Positions 1 to 8,373 of a stretch of 48,979 nucleotides of DNA are shown piece after piece. Location of the stretch: contig NZ_JPYO01000006.1 of NCBI RefSeq assembly GCF_000757485.1, forward strand, positions 1-48,979, written 5' to 3'. This DNA is from Achromobacter sp. RTa (lineage in GTDB: Bacteria > Pseudomonadota > Gammaproteobacteria > Burkholderiales > Burkholderiaceae_B). The number at the start of each line of letters is the position of its first letter. The stretch's first letter is position 1. A program made the position numbers and the translations under genes. The notes beneath the pieces are model-generated. The model saw only the letters and a program-made list of their open reading frames with translations. It had not been told where the DNA came from and searched no databases.

Positions 1-20
1 CCATGTCCCCGGTCCATACA

Positions 21-224
21 CTGCGCCGCCTTGGGGCGGCCCGGCGGCGGCGCGACTATTCTTCTGTGGGTCCCTAAGCTGCGCACGCGTTGCGTGCTTG
101 CTGCCCCCCGAGGGGGCTGCGCCGCCTTGGGGCGGCCCGGCGGGGGGCGCGGCTATTTTTGTGAGGATGTGGAGCGGGCTCCAGCGCTGCGCATGCTTTG
201 CGTGCTCGCTGGCCCCGAGGGGGG
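21..224. repeat. GC-rich extragenic repeat, about 1.5-2 copies
   Basis: A 27-bp block at 21-47 recurs exactly at 117-143. Each copy contains the hairpin GCCGCC-TTGG-GGCGGC (25-40 and 121-136). A second module, GCTGCGCAYGC then TTGCGTGCTYGCTG then CCCCGAGGGGG, occurs at about 79-116 and 189-224. The repeats fill the space between the left window edge and the end of the minus-strand phosphodiesterase gene. Positions 1-237 hold no gene I can support. A related GC-rich hairpin element occurs at 11118-11146. Such elements are common downstream of genes in Bordetella and Achromobacter (recollection) and may act as terminators; that role is inferred. Confidence 0.7.
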
Positions 225-237
225 GGGCGCTTTTCCC

Positions 238-1077
238 TTACGCTGCGCGCGCCTTGTCCGGCGCGGCCAGGGCGGGATGCCATAGCGCGTCCTGCACGCG
301 CCGCACGCCGGTCGCCATCGATCCGTCCTGGTACAGCTTGATCCAGCGGTAGCCGGGCGCCATGTTGTCCACCACGTGCTTGCCGTCGCGGATGCTGAAC
401 TGGAAGCAGGTCGATGGCGTGGCCAGCATGCGCAGGTTGTGCCTGCGGCGGTCGAATTCGTGATGCACGTGACCCCACAGCAGCACGCGCACCTGCGGCC
501 AGCGGGCCAGCAGCTTGAACAGCGCCTGCGGGTTGTCGATCATCATCGTGTCGTGCCAGTGGCTGTCGATCTGCATGGGGTTGTGGTGCATGGCCACCAG
601 CGTGTGGCGGCCGGGCGCCTCGGCCAGCGCCGCCTCCAGCATGTCCAGCTCGCTGTCGGGCAGGTGGCCCGCGTTCGAGCCCGGCACCGTGGTGTCCAGC
701 GCAACGACGCGCCAGGCGCCCACGTCGGTCACCGGCGCCGACCATTCCGGCAATTCCTGGCGCATCACGGCCGGCAGGTCGTGGTTGCCCGGCAGGCAGC
801 GCATGCAGGCGCGGTCCAGCGCCGGCGCTTCGGACAGAATGGAGGCAAAGCGCTGGTAGGACGCCGCTTCGCCGTCTTGCGAGAGGTCGCCCGTGGCCAG
901 CAGCAGGTCGGGGTGGCGGCCGTCGGCTTCGACCTGGCGCAGCACGGCGCGCAGGCTGGCGTCGGTGTCGACGCCCAGCATCGCGGTGCCGGCCGCGCCG
1001 AACAGATGGCTATCGGTCACTTGGACCAGCATGGCGGGCGCGTCGTCGCGCCGGCCCAGGGAATGGATGCGGGCCAA
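238..1077 (-). CDS. cpdA: CpdA/Icc-type 3',5'-cyclic AMP phosphodiesterase (metallophosphoesterase)
   Basis: A 279-residue cytoplasmic class III cyclic nucleotide phosphodiesterase, expected to hydrolyse cAMP to AMP at a two-metal site. The calcineurin-fold metal motifs appear in order: TDSH (residues 21-24), GDLSQDG, GNHD, a mid-protein MHHNP and the C-terminal GHVHHEF. Length matches E. coli CpdA (about 275). The start is TTG at 1075-1077, chosen because AGGAG lies six bases upstream. An in-frame ATG at 1030-1032 has no visible ribosome-binding site. The gene is divergent from an antiporter gene that carries a cyclic-nucleotide-binding-like domain. The family is clear; the exact substrate is inferred from the motif set. 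Confidence 0.85.
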   Translation of the reverse strand: MARIHSLGRRDDAPAMLVQVTDSHLFGAAGTAMLGVDTDASLRAVLRQVEADGRHPDLLLATGDLSQDGEAASYQRFASILSEAPALDRACMRCLPGNHDLPAVMRQELPEWSAPVTDVGAWRVVALDTTVPGSNAGHLPDSELDMLEAALAEAPGRHTLVAMHHNPMQIDSHWHDTMMIDNPQALFKLLARWPQVRVLLWGHVHHEFDRRRHNLRMLATPSTCFQFSIRDGKHVVDNMAPGYRWIKLYQDGSMATGVRRVQDALWHPALAAPDKARAA

Positions 1078-1110
1078 GTGCCGCTCCTGAAAAGTTGGTG
1101 CGATTCCACA

Positions 1111-1190
1111 TTACCCAAAAACGCGCCGCGACGCGTTTCGCGCGCCTGTATTGGGGTAACGAAACGTGCATTCTCTACGATTCTCTACAG
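1111..1190. promoter_or_regulatory. Hairpin and helical-phase direct repeat between cpdA and the antiporter gene
   Basis: The 194-bp divergent intergenic region holds an inverted repeat AAACGCG-ccgcga-CGCGTTT (1119-1138), flanked by TTACCC (1111-1116) and GGGGTAA (1153-1159). It is followed by a direct repeat ATTCTCTAC at 1170-1178 and 1180-1188. The 10-bp period puts both copies on the same face of the helix, as expected of a protein-binding site. No strong sigma-70 box could be fixed, so the regulatory role is an inference. Confidence 0.35.
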
Positions 1191-1271
1191 TTTCCGGCCA
1201 AAAGCCAGGGAAAAAAGCCGCTATTCTTGTGAAACTTTACACAAGCTTCAAGATCGGACGCGGCGCTACCC

Positions 1272-3974
1272 ATGGATGTCGGTTTTCTCGTATTCGGCTT
1301 GGCCGGTTTGCTCACGCTGGTCTGTTTCATGCCGCCCCTGGCCGGCCGCCTCAAGCTGCCGTACTCGGTGCTGCTGGCTATCGTCGGCTGCCTGCTCGGC
1401 ATCATCGTGCACGTCCACGGCTGGGCGCCCAGCTGGATAGGCGACTTCCTGGACTCCCTGGAACGCTTCGAGATTTCGTCCGAAACGTTCCTGATGGTGT
1501 TCCTGCCGGTGCTGCTGTTCGAAACCGCCCTGTCGATGAACGTGCGGCGCCTGATGGACGACATCGGCCCCATCCTCATGATGGCCATCGTGGCGGTGGT
1601 GGTGTGCACCGTGGTGGTCGGCGTCACCCTGGACGCCATATCTTCCTACGGCCTGGTGGTCTGCCTGCTGCTGGGCGCCATCGTGGCGACCACGGACCCG
1701 GTGGCCGTGGTGGGCATTTTCCGGGAAGTGGGCGCGCCCAAGCGCCTGACCACCCTGGTCGAAGGCGAAAGCCTGTTCAACGATGCCGCGTCCATCGCCT
1801 TGTATTCGGTGCTGCTGGCCGTGCTGGGCGGCCATGGCGAATTGACGGCAAGCGGCATCTTCAACGACTTCATCGTGCACTTCATCGGCGGTGGCGTCGC
1901 CGGCTTCGCGATGGGGCGCCTGGCCTGCTTCCTGTTCGCCTGGCTGCGCGGCTTTCCCACGGCGGAAATCACGCTGACGCTGACGCTGGCCTATCTGTCC
2001 TTCTTCATTTCCGAGCACTACCTGAATGTTTCCGGCGTCGTCGCCACCGTGATCGCCGGCCTGGTGGTCGGGTCCACCGGCCGCACGCGCATGTCGCCCA
2101 CCACCTTCGAATACCTGTCCAGCGCCTGGGAACAGTTCGGGTTCTGGGCCAACTCGCTGATCTTCCTGTTCGCGGCCATGCTGATCCCCAAGCTGATGGC
2201 GGCGGCCGACTGGCAGGAACTGGCGCTGGTGGCGGTGGTGTTCGTCGCCACGCTGGTGGCGCGCGCCATCGTGGTCTTCGGCTTGCTGCCGCTGCTGGGG
2301 CTGACCCGGCTGGGGACCAAGGTCAGCAATCCCTACAAAGTGGTCATGCTGTGGGGCGGATTGCGCGGCGCCGTGTCGCTGGCGCTGGCGCTGGCCGTGA
2401 CGGAGCAGATCGGCGTGGCCGAAGAGGCGCGCCAGTTCATCGCGGTGGCTACCACCAGCTATGTGCTGCTGACCTTGTTCATCAACGGCATCAGTCTGCG
2501 GCCGCTCATCCGCATGCTGGGCCTGAACCAGCTGTCGCCGGTGGAGCGCACCATCCGCAACCAGGCCCTGGCCGTGGCGTTGGAAGACCTGCAAGGCAAG
2601 ACCGAAGAGGTGGCCAAGACCGAGCATATCGGCACTGAAGTCCGCGACCGCATCCGCGCCGTGTTCGACGCCAGCCTGACCAGCGTGCATGACGGCCAGG
2701 TCGGCCAGATGACCGACGACCAGCGCGTCGCGGTGGGGCTGGCCATCGTGGCGCAGCGCGAAGAGGAAATGTTCTTCGACATCCTCAAGGCGCAGATCGT
2801 GGACTGGCGCATGGCCGAGGCCCTGCTGGCGCGGGCGGAACGGCTGGAGGACGCGATCCGGCTGGGCGGCATCCCGGGCTTCGAGCGCGCCATCGCCGCC
2901 GACGTGCGCTATTCCACCGGCTTTCGCCTCGCCCTGCGCCTGCACTACCTGTTCGGGTTCCAGGGCTGGCTGGCGCGCGAGCTGGGCCAGCGCTTCGCCA
3001 ACCTGATGAGCAAGCGGTCGGTCGCGCAGCGCCTGATCGTATTCGCGCGCGAACAGATCACGCCCCTGCTGGGCGAAGAGGCGACTCAGCGCATCGTGTC
3101 GCTGCATCAGCGCCGCCTGGACCTGATCGAGAACGCCATGCAGGCCCTCAACCTGCAATACCCGTCCTACGCGCAGTGGCTTCAGGAAAGCTATCTGGGC
3201 CGGGTGGCGCGCGAAATGGAGCGTATCCGCTACCGCGACATGCTCGAGCAATTCCTGATCAGCGGCGAGGTGTACGCGGACCTGATGGCGCAATTGAAGA
3301 GCCGCTGGGCCCATATCGATACGCACCCGCCGCTGGACATCGAAATGAGCGCGGCGGAGCTGATCAAGCGCGTGCCCCTGTTCGAGGGCCTGTCGGCCGA
3401 CTCGCTGCGGGCCATCAGCAAGCTGCTCAAGCCGCGGCTGTCGCTGCCGGACCAGCGCGTGCTTACGAAGGGCCGGCACGGCGAAGAGATGTGCTTCGTG
3501 GCGTCCGGGGCCGTGGCCGTGCACCTGCCCGACAACACGATGATCGAGCTGGGCAGCGGAGAGTTCTTCGGCGAGCTCGGGCTGCTGGGCGAGCAGCAGA
3601 TCGCGCCCGACGTCACCTCGCTGGGCTACAGCAAGCTCCTGATGCTGTCGTCGCGGGACTTCCACGCCTTGCTGGCGCGCGACGAGCATCTGCGCGAGCG
3701 CATCCAGCTGGTGGCCAAGCAGCGCCTGCGCGCGATCGAAGTGTGGAAGCAGTTCTCGCAGGCCAACGCCGCGCCCGCGCCGGCGCCTGCCCCCGCGTCG
3801 GCGCCCAGCCCGGCGCAGGCGGCCGAAGCCGCGGAAGCGGCGGGCGTGAGCGCGCCGCCCGTCGCCGAGGCGCAAGCCGCCCCTGCGGCCCAGGAAACTC
3901 CCGTCGCGGACCCGCCGCGCGAGGATGCGCAGCCAGGCGAAGTGCTGGGCGAGCCCGGTGTCGTGCCGCGCTAG
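1272..3974 (+). CDS. CPA1-family Na+/H+ antiporter with C-terminal cyclic-nucleotide-binding-like domain
   Basis: A 900-residue inner-membrane cation/proton antiporter. The first ~400 residues form about 12 hydrophobic helices with the CPA1/NhaP signatures TDPVAVVGIF and EGESLFNDA (ion-site Asp pair). A long cytoplasmic region of about 280 residues follows. Residues ~690-830 form a cNMP-binding-fold domain with GEFFGELGLL, and the C-terminal ~65 residues are Ala/Pro-rich and probably disordered. The phosphate-binding-cassette Glu is present (E768). The Arg expected nine residues later is Ile (I777), so cAMP binding is doubtful. The gene is much longer than NhaP (~430 aa). It overlaps the convergent Nudix gene by 4 bp. 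Confidence 0.85.
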   Translation: MDVGFLVFGLAGLLTLVCFMPPLAGRLKLPYSVLLAIVGCLLGIIVHVHGWAPSWIGDFLDSLERFEISSETFLMVFLPVLLFETALSMNVRRLMDDIGPILMMAIVAVVVCTVVVGVTLDAISSYGLVVCLLLGAIVATTDPVAVVGIFREVGAPKRLTTLVEGESLFNDAASIALYSVLLAVLGGHGELTASGIFNDFIVHFIGGGVAGFAMGRLACFLFAWLRGFPTAEITLTLTLAYLSFFISEHYLNVSGVVATVIAGLVVGSTGRTRMSPTTFEYLSSAWEQFGFWANSLIFLFAAMLIPKLMAAADWQELALVAVVFVATLVARAIVVFGLLPLLGLTRLGTKVSNPYKVVMLWGGLRGAVSLALALAVTEQIGVAEEARQFIAVATTSYVLLTLFINGISLRPLIRMLGLNQLSPVERTIRNQALAVALEDLQGKTEEVAKTEHIGTEVRDRIRAVFDASLTSVHDGQVGQMTDDQRVAVGLAIVAQREEEMFFDILKAQIVDWRMAEALLARAERLEDAIRLGGIPGFERAIAADVRYSTGFRLALRLHYLFGFQGWLARELGQRFANLMSKRSVAQRLIVFAREQITPLLGEEATQRIVSLHQRRLDLIENAMQALNLQYPSYAQWLQESYLGRVAREMERIRYRDMLEQFLISGEVYADLMAQLKSRWAHIDTHPPLDIEMSAAELIKRVPLFEGLSADSLRAISKLLKPRLSLPDQRVLTKGRHGEEMCFVASGAVAVHLPDNTMIELGSGEFFGELGLLGEQQIAPDVTSLGYSKLLMLSSRDFHALLARDEHLRERIQLVAKQRLRAIEVWKQFSQANAAPAPAPAPASAPSPAQAAEAAEAAGVSAPPVAEAQAAPAAQETPVADPPREDAQPGEVLGEPGVVPR

Positions 3975-4783
3975 GCCGGGATTTCGCCGCCCGCGCGGCG
4001 CTGCATGATGTCTTCGATGATCACCAGCGCCGCTTCCAGCGTGAATTCGCCGTCGGCGATCCGGCGCACGGCCGTGGCCGCGTCGACCGTTGCGATTTCC
4101 ATGACCTCGCCGTCCCGGTTGGCGGGACGGGCGTCGGCCGCCAGCACGCAGGTGCTGGTCAGGACGTCTTCGACCTGGTAGCCCTCGGGCAGGCGGCGAT
4201 GGATGCGCAGGATCGTGCGCAGGGGCGAGCGCCGCGCCAAATCGGGTTCGTCCAGCCCCGCCTCTTCGCCGCATTCGCGCACCAGCGCCAATTCCAGGTC
4301 CTCGCGGCTGCCGGCCAGTCCGCCCACCAATGTGTCCCACATACCGGGATCGGTGGACTTACTGAGCGCGCGGCGCGCGACCCACAGGCGGCCGTCCGGC
4401 GTCCAGGCGTTCAAGTGCACGGCCTTGGTGAGCAGGCCCAGCGGGCGGACCGCCGCGCGTTCGATCACGCCCAGGGGCTCGTCGCCGTCCATCACGTCCA
4501 GCAATTCGTCGCGCCAGCCGCGCAAGCAGTTGGCTTGGCGCAACAGTTCCGCGGCCTGTTCGAGCACGCGATCCAGGTCCGCGCCCGGCTCGATGCCCGT
4601 GCCGATGCGCAGGGCCACGCCGTCCGAGTCGATATTCCTGGCGCCGCGCAAGGCGTCGCAAGCCGCGTGCGTGGCCCAGCCGCAGCGGCGCCCCGCTATA
4701 TATAAAGCGCGTGCGCCGTCGGGGGCGGGTTCTTGGGCGCGCGCGCAAAGGGCGGCGTACAAGTCGGACAACTGCTGTTGCAT
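3971..4783 (-). CDS. Nudix hydrolase with N-terminal DUF4743-like domain
   Basis: A 270-residue protein. Residues 1 to ~120 resemble the DUF4743 domain, which precedes Nudix domains in proteins related to plant and yeast thiamine-pyrophosphokinase-type Nudix enzymes. The Nudix box is intact (GGLAGSRED, then RECGEEAGL), providing the Glu ligands for Mg2+. The substrate cannot be read from sequence; thiamine-diphosphate damage products are a reasonable guess for this architecture. The ATG is at 4781-4783. The stop overlaps the end of the convergent antiporter gene, leaving no room for a terminator between them. Confidence 0.8.
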   Translation of the reverse strand: MQQQLSDLYAALCARAQEPAPDGARALYIAGRRCGWATHAACDALRGARNIDSDGVALRIGTGIEPGADLDRVLEQAAELLRQANCLRGWRDELLDVMDGDEPLGVIERAAVRPLGLLTKAVHLNAWTPDGRLWVARRALSKSTDPGMWDTLVGGLAGSREDLELALVRECGEEAGLDEPDLARRSPLRTILRIHRRLPEGYQVEDVLTSTCVLAADARPANRDGEVMEIATVDAATAVRRIADGEFTLEAALVIIEDIMQRRAGGEIPA

Positions 4784-4897
4784 CGTGGGTTTGCGGTGGT
4801 GAAGTTCCTGACGATTTTATGCCAGCCGATTTCGGCCGCACGGTCAAGTGGGTGCGCGCAAGCCAGGGGCGGTTTCGACAAAGTCAAGAGCACTAAA

Positions 4898-4925
4898 TTA
4901 CGTTTGTTTGCGCGTCCGCTATAAT
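4898..4925 (+). promoter_or_regulatory. Probable sigma-70 promoter of the cytochrome oxidase operon
   Basis: A perfect TATAAT (4920-4925) lies 16 bp downstream of TTACGT (4898-4903), about 150 bp before the coxB start. The surrounding 60 bp are noticeably AT-richer than the flanking genes. The remainder of the 290-bp interval (4784-5073) holds no gene I can support and would be the 5' leader. Confidence 0.5.
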
Positions 4926-5073
4926 CCGGCAGTTTCTTTGTGATTTCGAGTGGGAACGACAGGGGCCGCTCTATCTCCCTGCCTCGCCCTGCCATCTAAT
5001 AATTGCGCGTTGCCCGTTTCCGGTGACTTCCGCCACTAGAGAACGGACCTACGCGCCGTGTTTCGAGGTAAGC

Positions 5074-6231
5074 ATGAAGAAGTGGAGAGGGATACTGGGG
5101 GCTTGTGCGATGCTGATTGGCAGCGTGGCGGGTGCTCAGGTGCAAGACATGCCCGGCGGCCCGAAGGTCAATCAGCTCAACCTGCATGAGGGCGTCACGT
5201 CGATTTCGCGCGACATCATGTGGTTGCATTGGATGCTGCTCACGATCTGTATCGTGATCTTCATCGGCGTCTTCGGGGTGATGTTCTACTCCATCTGGGC
5301 GCACCGCAAATCCCGCGGGCACAAGGCCGCGACCTTCCACGAGCACCTGGGCGTCGAAGTCGCGTGGACGGTGATCCCATTCATCATCGTCATCGCCATG
5401 GCGCTGCCGGCCACCAAGACCGTGGTCGCCATGAAAGACACCTCCAGCGCCGACGTCACCGTGAAGGTCACGGGCTACCAATGGAAGTGGGGCTACGAGT
5501 ACCTCGATGGCCCGGCCGCCGGCATCAAGTTCCTTTCCACGTTGTCGACCCCGCGCGCGCAGATCGAGAATCGCGAGCCCAAGGGCGAGTTCTACCTGAT
5601 GGAAGTGGACAATCACCTGGTCGTCCCGGTGAACAAGAAGGTCCGCGTCGTCCTGACGGCCGCCGACGTCATCCATTCCTGGATGATTCCCGATTTCGGC
5701 GTGAAACAGGACGCCATCCCCGGATTCCTGCGCGATGCCTGGTTCAATGCCGACAAACCCGGCATTTACCGTGGTCAGTGCGCGGAACTTTGCGGCAAGG
5801 ACCACGCATTCATGCCCATCGTCGTGGAAGTTCTGGCGCAAGCCGACTACGATAAGTGGGTTGAAGACCAAAAGAAGAAGATGGCGGCGAACGCCGACGA
5901 TCCCAATAAAGAGTGGACGGAAGCCGAACTGGTTGCCCGCGGCGAGAAGGTTTTCGCGGCGAATTGCGTTGCCTGTCACCAGGCCAACGGCAAGGGCATC
6001 CCGGGAAGTTTCCCTGCGCTTGACGGAGACAAGGTTGTTCTGGGCCCGAAGGCGGAACAGATCAACACCGTGCTGAAGGGCAAGCCCGGCACCGCGATGG
6101 CGGCATTCGGCGGGCAGCTCAACGATGTCGAGATCGCAGCGGTCATCAGCTATACGCGCCATGCCTGGAGCAATGCAGGCAAGGGGCAGGACCCGACGGT
6201 TCTACCGAAGGACGTGGTGGCCGGGCGCTGA
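5074..6231 (+). CDS. coxB: Cytochrome c oxidase subunit II with fused C-terminal cytochrome c (caa3-like)
   Basis: A 385-residue subunit II that receives electrons at the CuA centre of an aa3/caa3 terminal oxidase. ATG at 5074 is preferred over an upstream in-frame GTG (5023) because GAGG lies just before it and translation then begins with a signal peptide ending near Ala-Gly-Ala-Gln. Two membrane helices follow, then a cupredoxin domain with the CuA ligands C236, C240, H244 and M247 (CAELCGKDHAFM). A class I cytochrome c domain has its haem site at C298-V-A-C301-H302 and a plausible axial Met in the GTAMAAFGG region. The fused haem domain makes this a caa3-like enzyme. It is the first gene of the oxidase cluster. 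Confidence 0.95.
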   Translation: MKKWRGILGACAMLIGSVAGAQVQDMPGGPKVNQLNLHEGVTSISRDIMWLHWMLLTICIVIFIGVFGVMFYSIWAHRKSRGHKAATFHEHLGVEVAWTVIPFIIVIAMALPATKTVVAMKDTSSADVTVKVTGYQWKWGYEYLDGPAAGIKFLSTLSTPRAQIENREPKGEFYLMEVDNHLVVPVNKKVRVVLTAADVIHSWMIPDFGVKQDAIPGFLRDAWFNADKPGIYRGQCAELCGKDHAFMPIVVEVLAQADYDKWVEDQKKKMAANADDPNKEWTEAELVARGEKVFAANCVACHQANGKGIPGSFPALDGDKVVLGPKAEQINTVLKGKPGTAMAAFGGQLNDVEIAAVISYTRHAWSNAGKGQDPTVLPKDVVAGR

Positions 6232-6338
6232 TAGCGCGCGCGCCCAGTTCCTCCACCGTTAGAACCGGTTCCGTTTAGTTAGAGATACCCTGCCGGCCCC
6301 GTGGATCGGGGGCGGCACTCAGCAGGAAGGAGTCCATC

Positions 6339-7946
6339 ATGAGCAGCGTCACTGTAGACCACGTGTCGCCGGGCCACGGCCACGGTCACGATGACCACCA
6401 CCACGCCATCCCCACCGGCTGGCGCCGCTGGCTTTTTGCCACGAACCACAAAGACATCGGGACGATGTACCTCATCTTCTCGTTCGTCATGCTGCTGGAG
6501 GGCGGCACGCTGGCCTTGCTGCTGCGCACCGAGCTGTTCGAGCCGGGCCTGCAGTTCTTCCGCCCCGAGCTTTTCAACCAGTTCACCACCATGCACGGCC
6601 TGGTGATGGTGTTCGGCGCGGTCATGCCGGCGTTCGTGGGCTTCGCGAACTGGATGATCCCGATGCAGATCGGCGCGTCCGACATGGCATTCGCCCGCAT
6701 GAACAACTTCAGCTTCTGGCTGCTGCCCGTGGCCGCCATCATGCTGACGGCGTCGTTCTTCGTGCCCGGCGGCGCCACCGCGGCCGGCTGGACCCTGTAC
6801 GCGCCGCTGTCGCTGCAGATGGGCCCCGGCATGGACCTGGCGATCTTCGCGCTGCACATCATGGGCGCGTCCTCCATCATGGGCGCGATCAACATCATCG
6901 TGACCGTGCTGAACATGCGCGCGCCCGGCCTGACGCTGATGAAGATGCCGCTGTTCTGCTGGACCTGGCTGATCACCGCCTTCCTGCTGCTGGCCGTGAT
7001 GCCGGTGCTGGCCGCCGCCATCACCATGGTGCTGACCGACCGCCATTTCGGCACGGGCTTCTTCAACGCCGCCGCCGGCGGCGATCCGGTCCTGTACCAG
7101 CACGTGTTCTGGTTCTTCGGGCACCCCGAGGTCTACATCATGATCCTGCCGGCGTTCGGCATCGTGTCGGCCATCGTTCCCGCGTTCGCCCGCAAGAAGC
7201 TGTTCGGCTATGCCTCCATGGTCTACGCCACCGCGTCCATCGCCGTGCTGTCCTTCATCGTGTGGGCGCACCACATGTTCACGACGGGCATGCCGGTCAC
7301 CGGCCAGCTCTACTTCATGTACGCCACCATGCTCATCTCCATCCCCACCGGGGTGAAGGTGTTCAACTGGGTCGCCACCATGTGGCGCGGCTCCATGACG
7401 TTCGAAACCCCGATGCTGTTCTCGATCGGCTTCATCTTCGTGTTCACCATGGGCGGCTTCACCGGGCTGATCCTGTCGGTGGCTCCCATCGACATCCAGG
7501 TGCACGACACGTACTACGTGGTCGCCCACTTCCACTACGTGCTGGTGGCGGGCTCGCTGTTCGCCCTGTTCGCCGGCGCCTATTACTGGGTGCCCAAGTG
7601 GACGGGCCGCATGTACAGCGAAAAGCTGGGCAAGCTGCACTTCTGGTCCACGCTGATTTCGTTCAACGTGACTTTCTTCCCGATGCACTTCCTGGGCCTG
7701 GCCGGCATGCCGCGCCGCTACGCCGATTACGCGGGGCAGTTCACGACCTTCCACCAGATGGCCACCATCGGCGCGTTCTGGTTCGGCCTGTCGCAGCTGA
7801 TCTTCCTGTGGGCGATGCTGCGCTGCTACGCGGGCAAGGGCGAGCCGGCCTCGGCCAAGCCCTGGGAAGGCGCCGAGGGCCTGGAATGGACGGTGCCGTC
7901 GCCGGCGCCCTTCCATACCTTCGAAACTCCGCCCGAAGTGAAGTAA
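6339..7946 (+). CDS. coxA: Cytochrome c oxidase subunit I (haem-copper oxygen reductase, type A)
   Basis: A 535-residue, 12-helix catalytic subunit that reduces O2 to water and pumps protons. The CuB ligand and Tyr crosslink motif is GHPEVY (H262, E264, Y266), with the D-channel Glu included, so this is type A1. Further CuB ligands are H311-H312 ([10 protein letters not shown]), and the haem ligands are in VAHFHYVL. The D-channel entry Asp is in [12 protein letters not shown]. The N-terminus carries a His-rich stretch (residues ~11-26), less usual and possibly metal-binding. The RBS AGGAAGGAG precedes the ATG. The gene follows coxB by 107 bp. Confidence 0.97.
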   Translation: MSSVTVDHVSPGHGHGHDDHHHAIPTGWRRWLFATNHKDIGTMYLIFSFVMLLEGGTLALLLRTELFEPGLQFFRPELFNQFTTMHGLVMVFGAVMPAFVGFANWMIPMQIGASDMAFARMNNFSFWLLPVAAIMLTASFFVPGGATAAGWTLYAPLSLQMGPGMDLAIFALHIMGASSIMGAINIIVTVLNMRAPGLTLMKMPLFCWTWLITAFLLLAVMPVLAAAITMVLTDRHFGTGFFNAAAGGDPVLYQHVFWFFGHPEVYIMILPAFGIVSAIVPAFARKKLFGYASMVYATASIAVLSFIVWAHHMFTTGMPVTGQLYFMYATMLISIPTGVKVFNWVATMWRGSMTFETPMLFSIGFIFVFTMGGFTGLILSVAPIDIQVHDTYYVVAHFHYVLVAGSLFALFAGAYYWVPKWTGRMYSEKLGKLHFWSTLISFNVTFFPMHFLGLAGMPRRYADYAGQFTTFHQMATIGAFWFGLSQLIFLWAMLRCYAGKGEPASAKPWEGAEGLEWTVPSPAPFHTFETPPEVK

Positions 7947-7976
7947 ACACGCTTTCATGATCCAGGTAGCACAGCA

Positions 7977-8102
7977 ATGACACCCGAGCAGCGCCGCCGC
8001 AACAAGATCGCAGGACTGATCCTTCTGGCTTTCGTCATCGCCGTGTTCGCCTGGACCGTGTTGCGCGGATCGGCCCTGCTGTCCGGCGTTGCCGTCAACT
8101 AG
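7977..8102 (+). CDS. Cytochrome oxidase small assembly protein (single-TM, 41 aa)
   Basis: A 41-residue protein: a basic N-terminus (TPEQRRRNK), then one hydrophobic helix of about 20 residues and a short C-terminal tail. Position, size and sequence style match the small membrane proteins encoded directly after coxA in Burkholderiales and annotated as cytochrome oxidase small assembly protein. It lies 30 bp after coxA and 9 bp before the DUF2970 gene, so it is almost surely cotranscribed. Its molecular function is unknown. In many relatives the next gene is ctaG/cox11, which is not here. Confidence 0.75.
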   Translation: MTPEQRRRNKIAGLILLAFVIAVFAWTVLRGSALLSGVAVN

Positions 8103-8111
8103 GCGGCGGCC

Positions 8112-8336
8112 ATGAGCGATGACCTGCGCCAGACTTCCCAGCGCAAGCTGAGCTTTCTTCAGACGATGAAAGCGGTGGCGTGGGGATTTTTCGGCGTCCG
8201 CAAGGGAGCGGGCCACCGGGAAGACGTCGCCAAGCTCAACCCGGTCCATGTGATCGTGGCGGGGCTGCTGGCAGCGGCTATCTTCGTTACTGTGCTGGTA
8301 TTAATTGTGCGTTGGGCCGTTTCCAGCCTGACTTGA
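8112..8336 (+). CDS. DUF2970 membrane protein
   Basis: A 74-residue protein with a soluble N-terminal half (ending in a GxRKG-type segment) and one C-terminal transmembrane helix at ~48-70. It matches the DUF2970 family, which is found between oxidase genes in betaproteobacteria. The role is unproven; an assembly or stability function for the oxidase is inferred from position only. The start codon is at 8112, with a weak purine-containing site before it, so translation may be coupled to the small gene upstream. Confidence 0.75.
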   Translation: MSDDLRQTSQRKLSFLQTMKAVAWGFFGVRKGAGHREDVAKLNPVHVIVAGLLAAAIFVTVLVLIVRWAVSSLT

Positions 8337-8373
8337 ATCACTTAATCTATAAATCTGTACCAGGGAGAAAGCC

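Noticed and set aside
1266..4340. A 1024-codon open frame on the minus strand, opposite the antiporter gene
   Set aside because: His/Gln/Arg/Gly-rich composition without domains, in the mirror phase of a well-supported gene; a GC-rich antisense shadow. Similar long shadows opposite coxA, coxC, glmU and glmS were dismissed for the same reason.
5023..5073. Upstream GTG start for coxB adding 17 residues
   Set aside because: It would place a non-hydrophobic leader before a clear signal peptide. The ATG at 5074 has a ribosome-binding site.
6263..6272. GAACCGGTTC palindrome between coxB and coxA
   Set aside because: A 10-bp palindrome is expected by chance at this GC content, and nothing else suggests an operator inside the operon.
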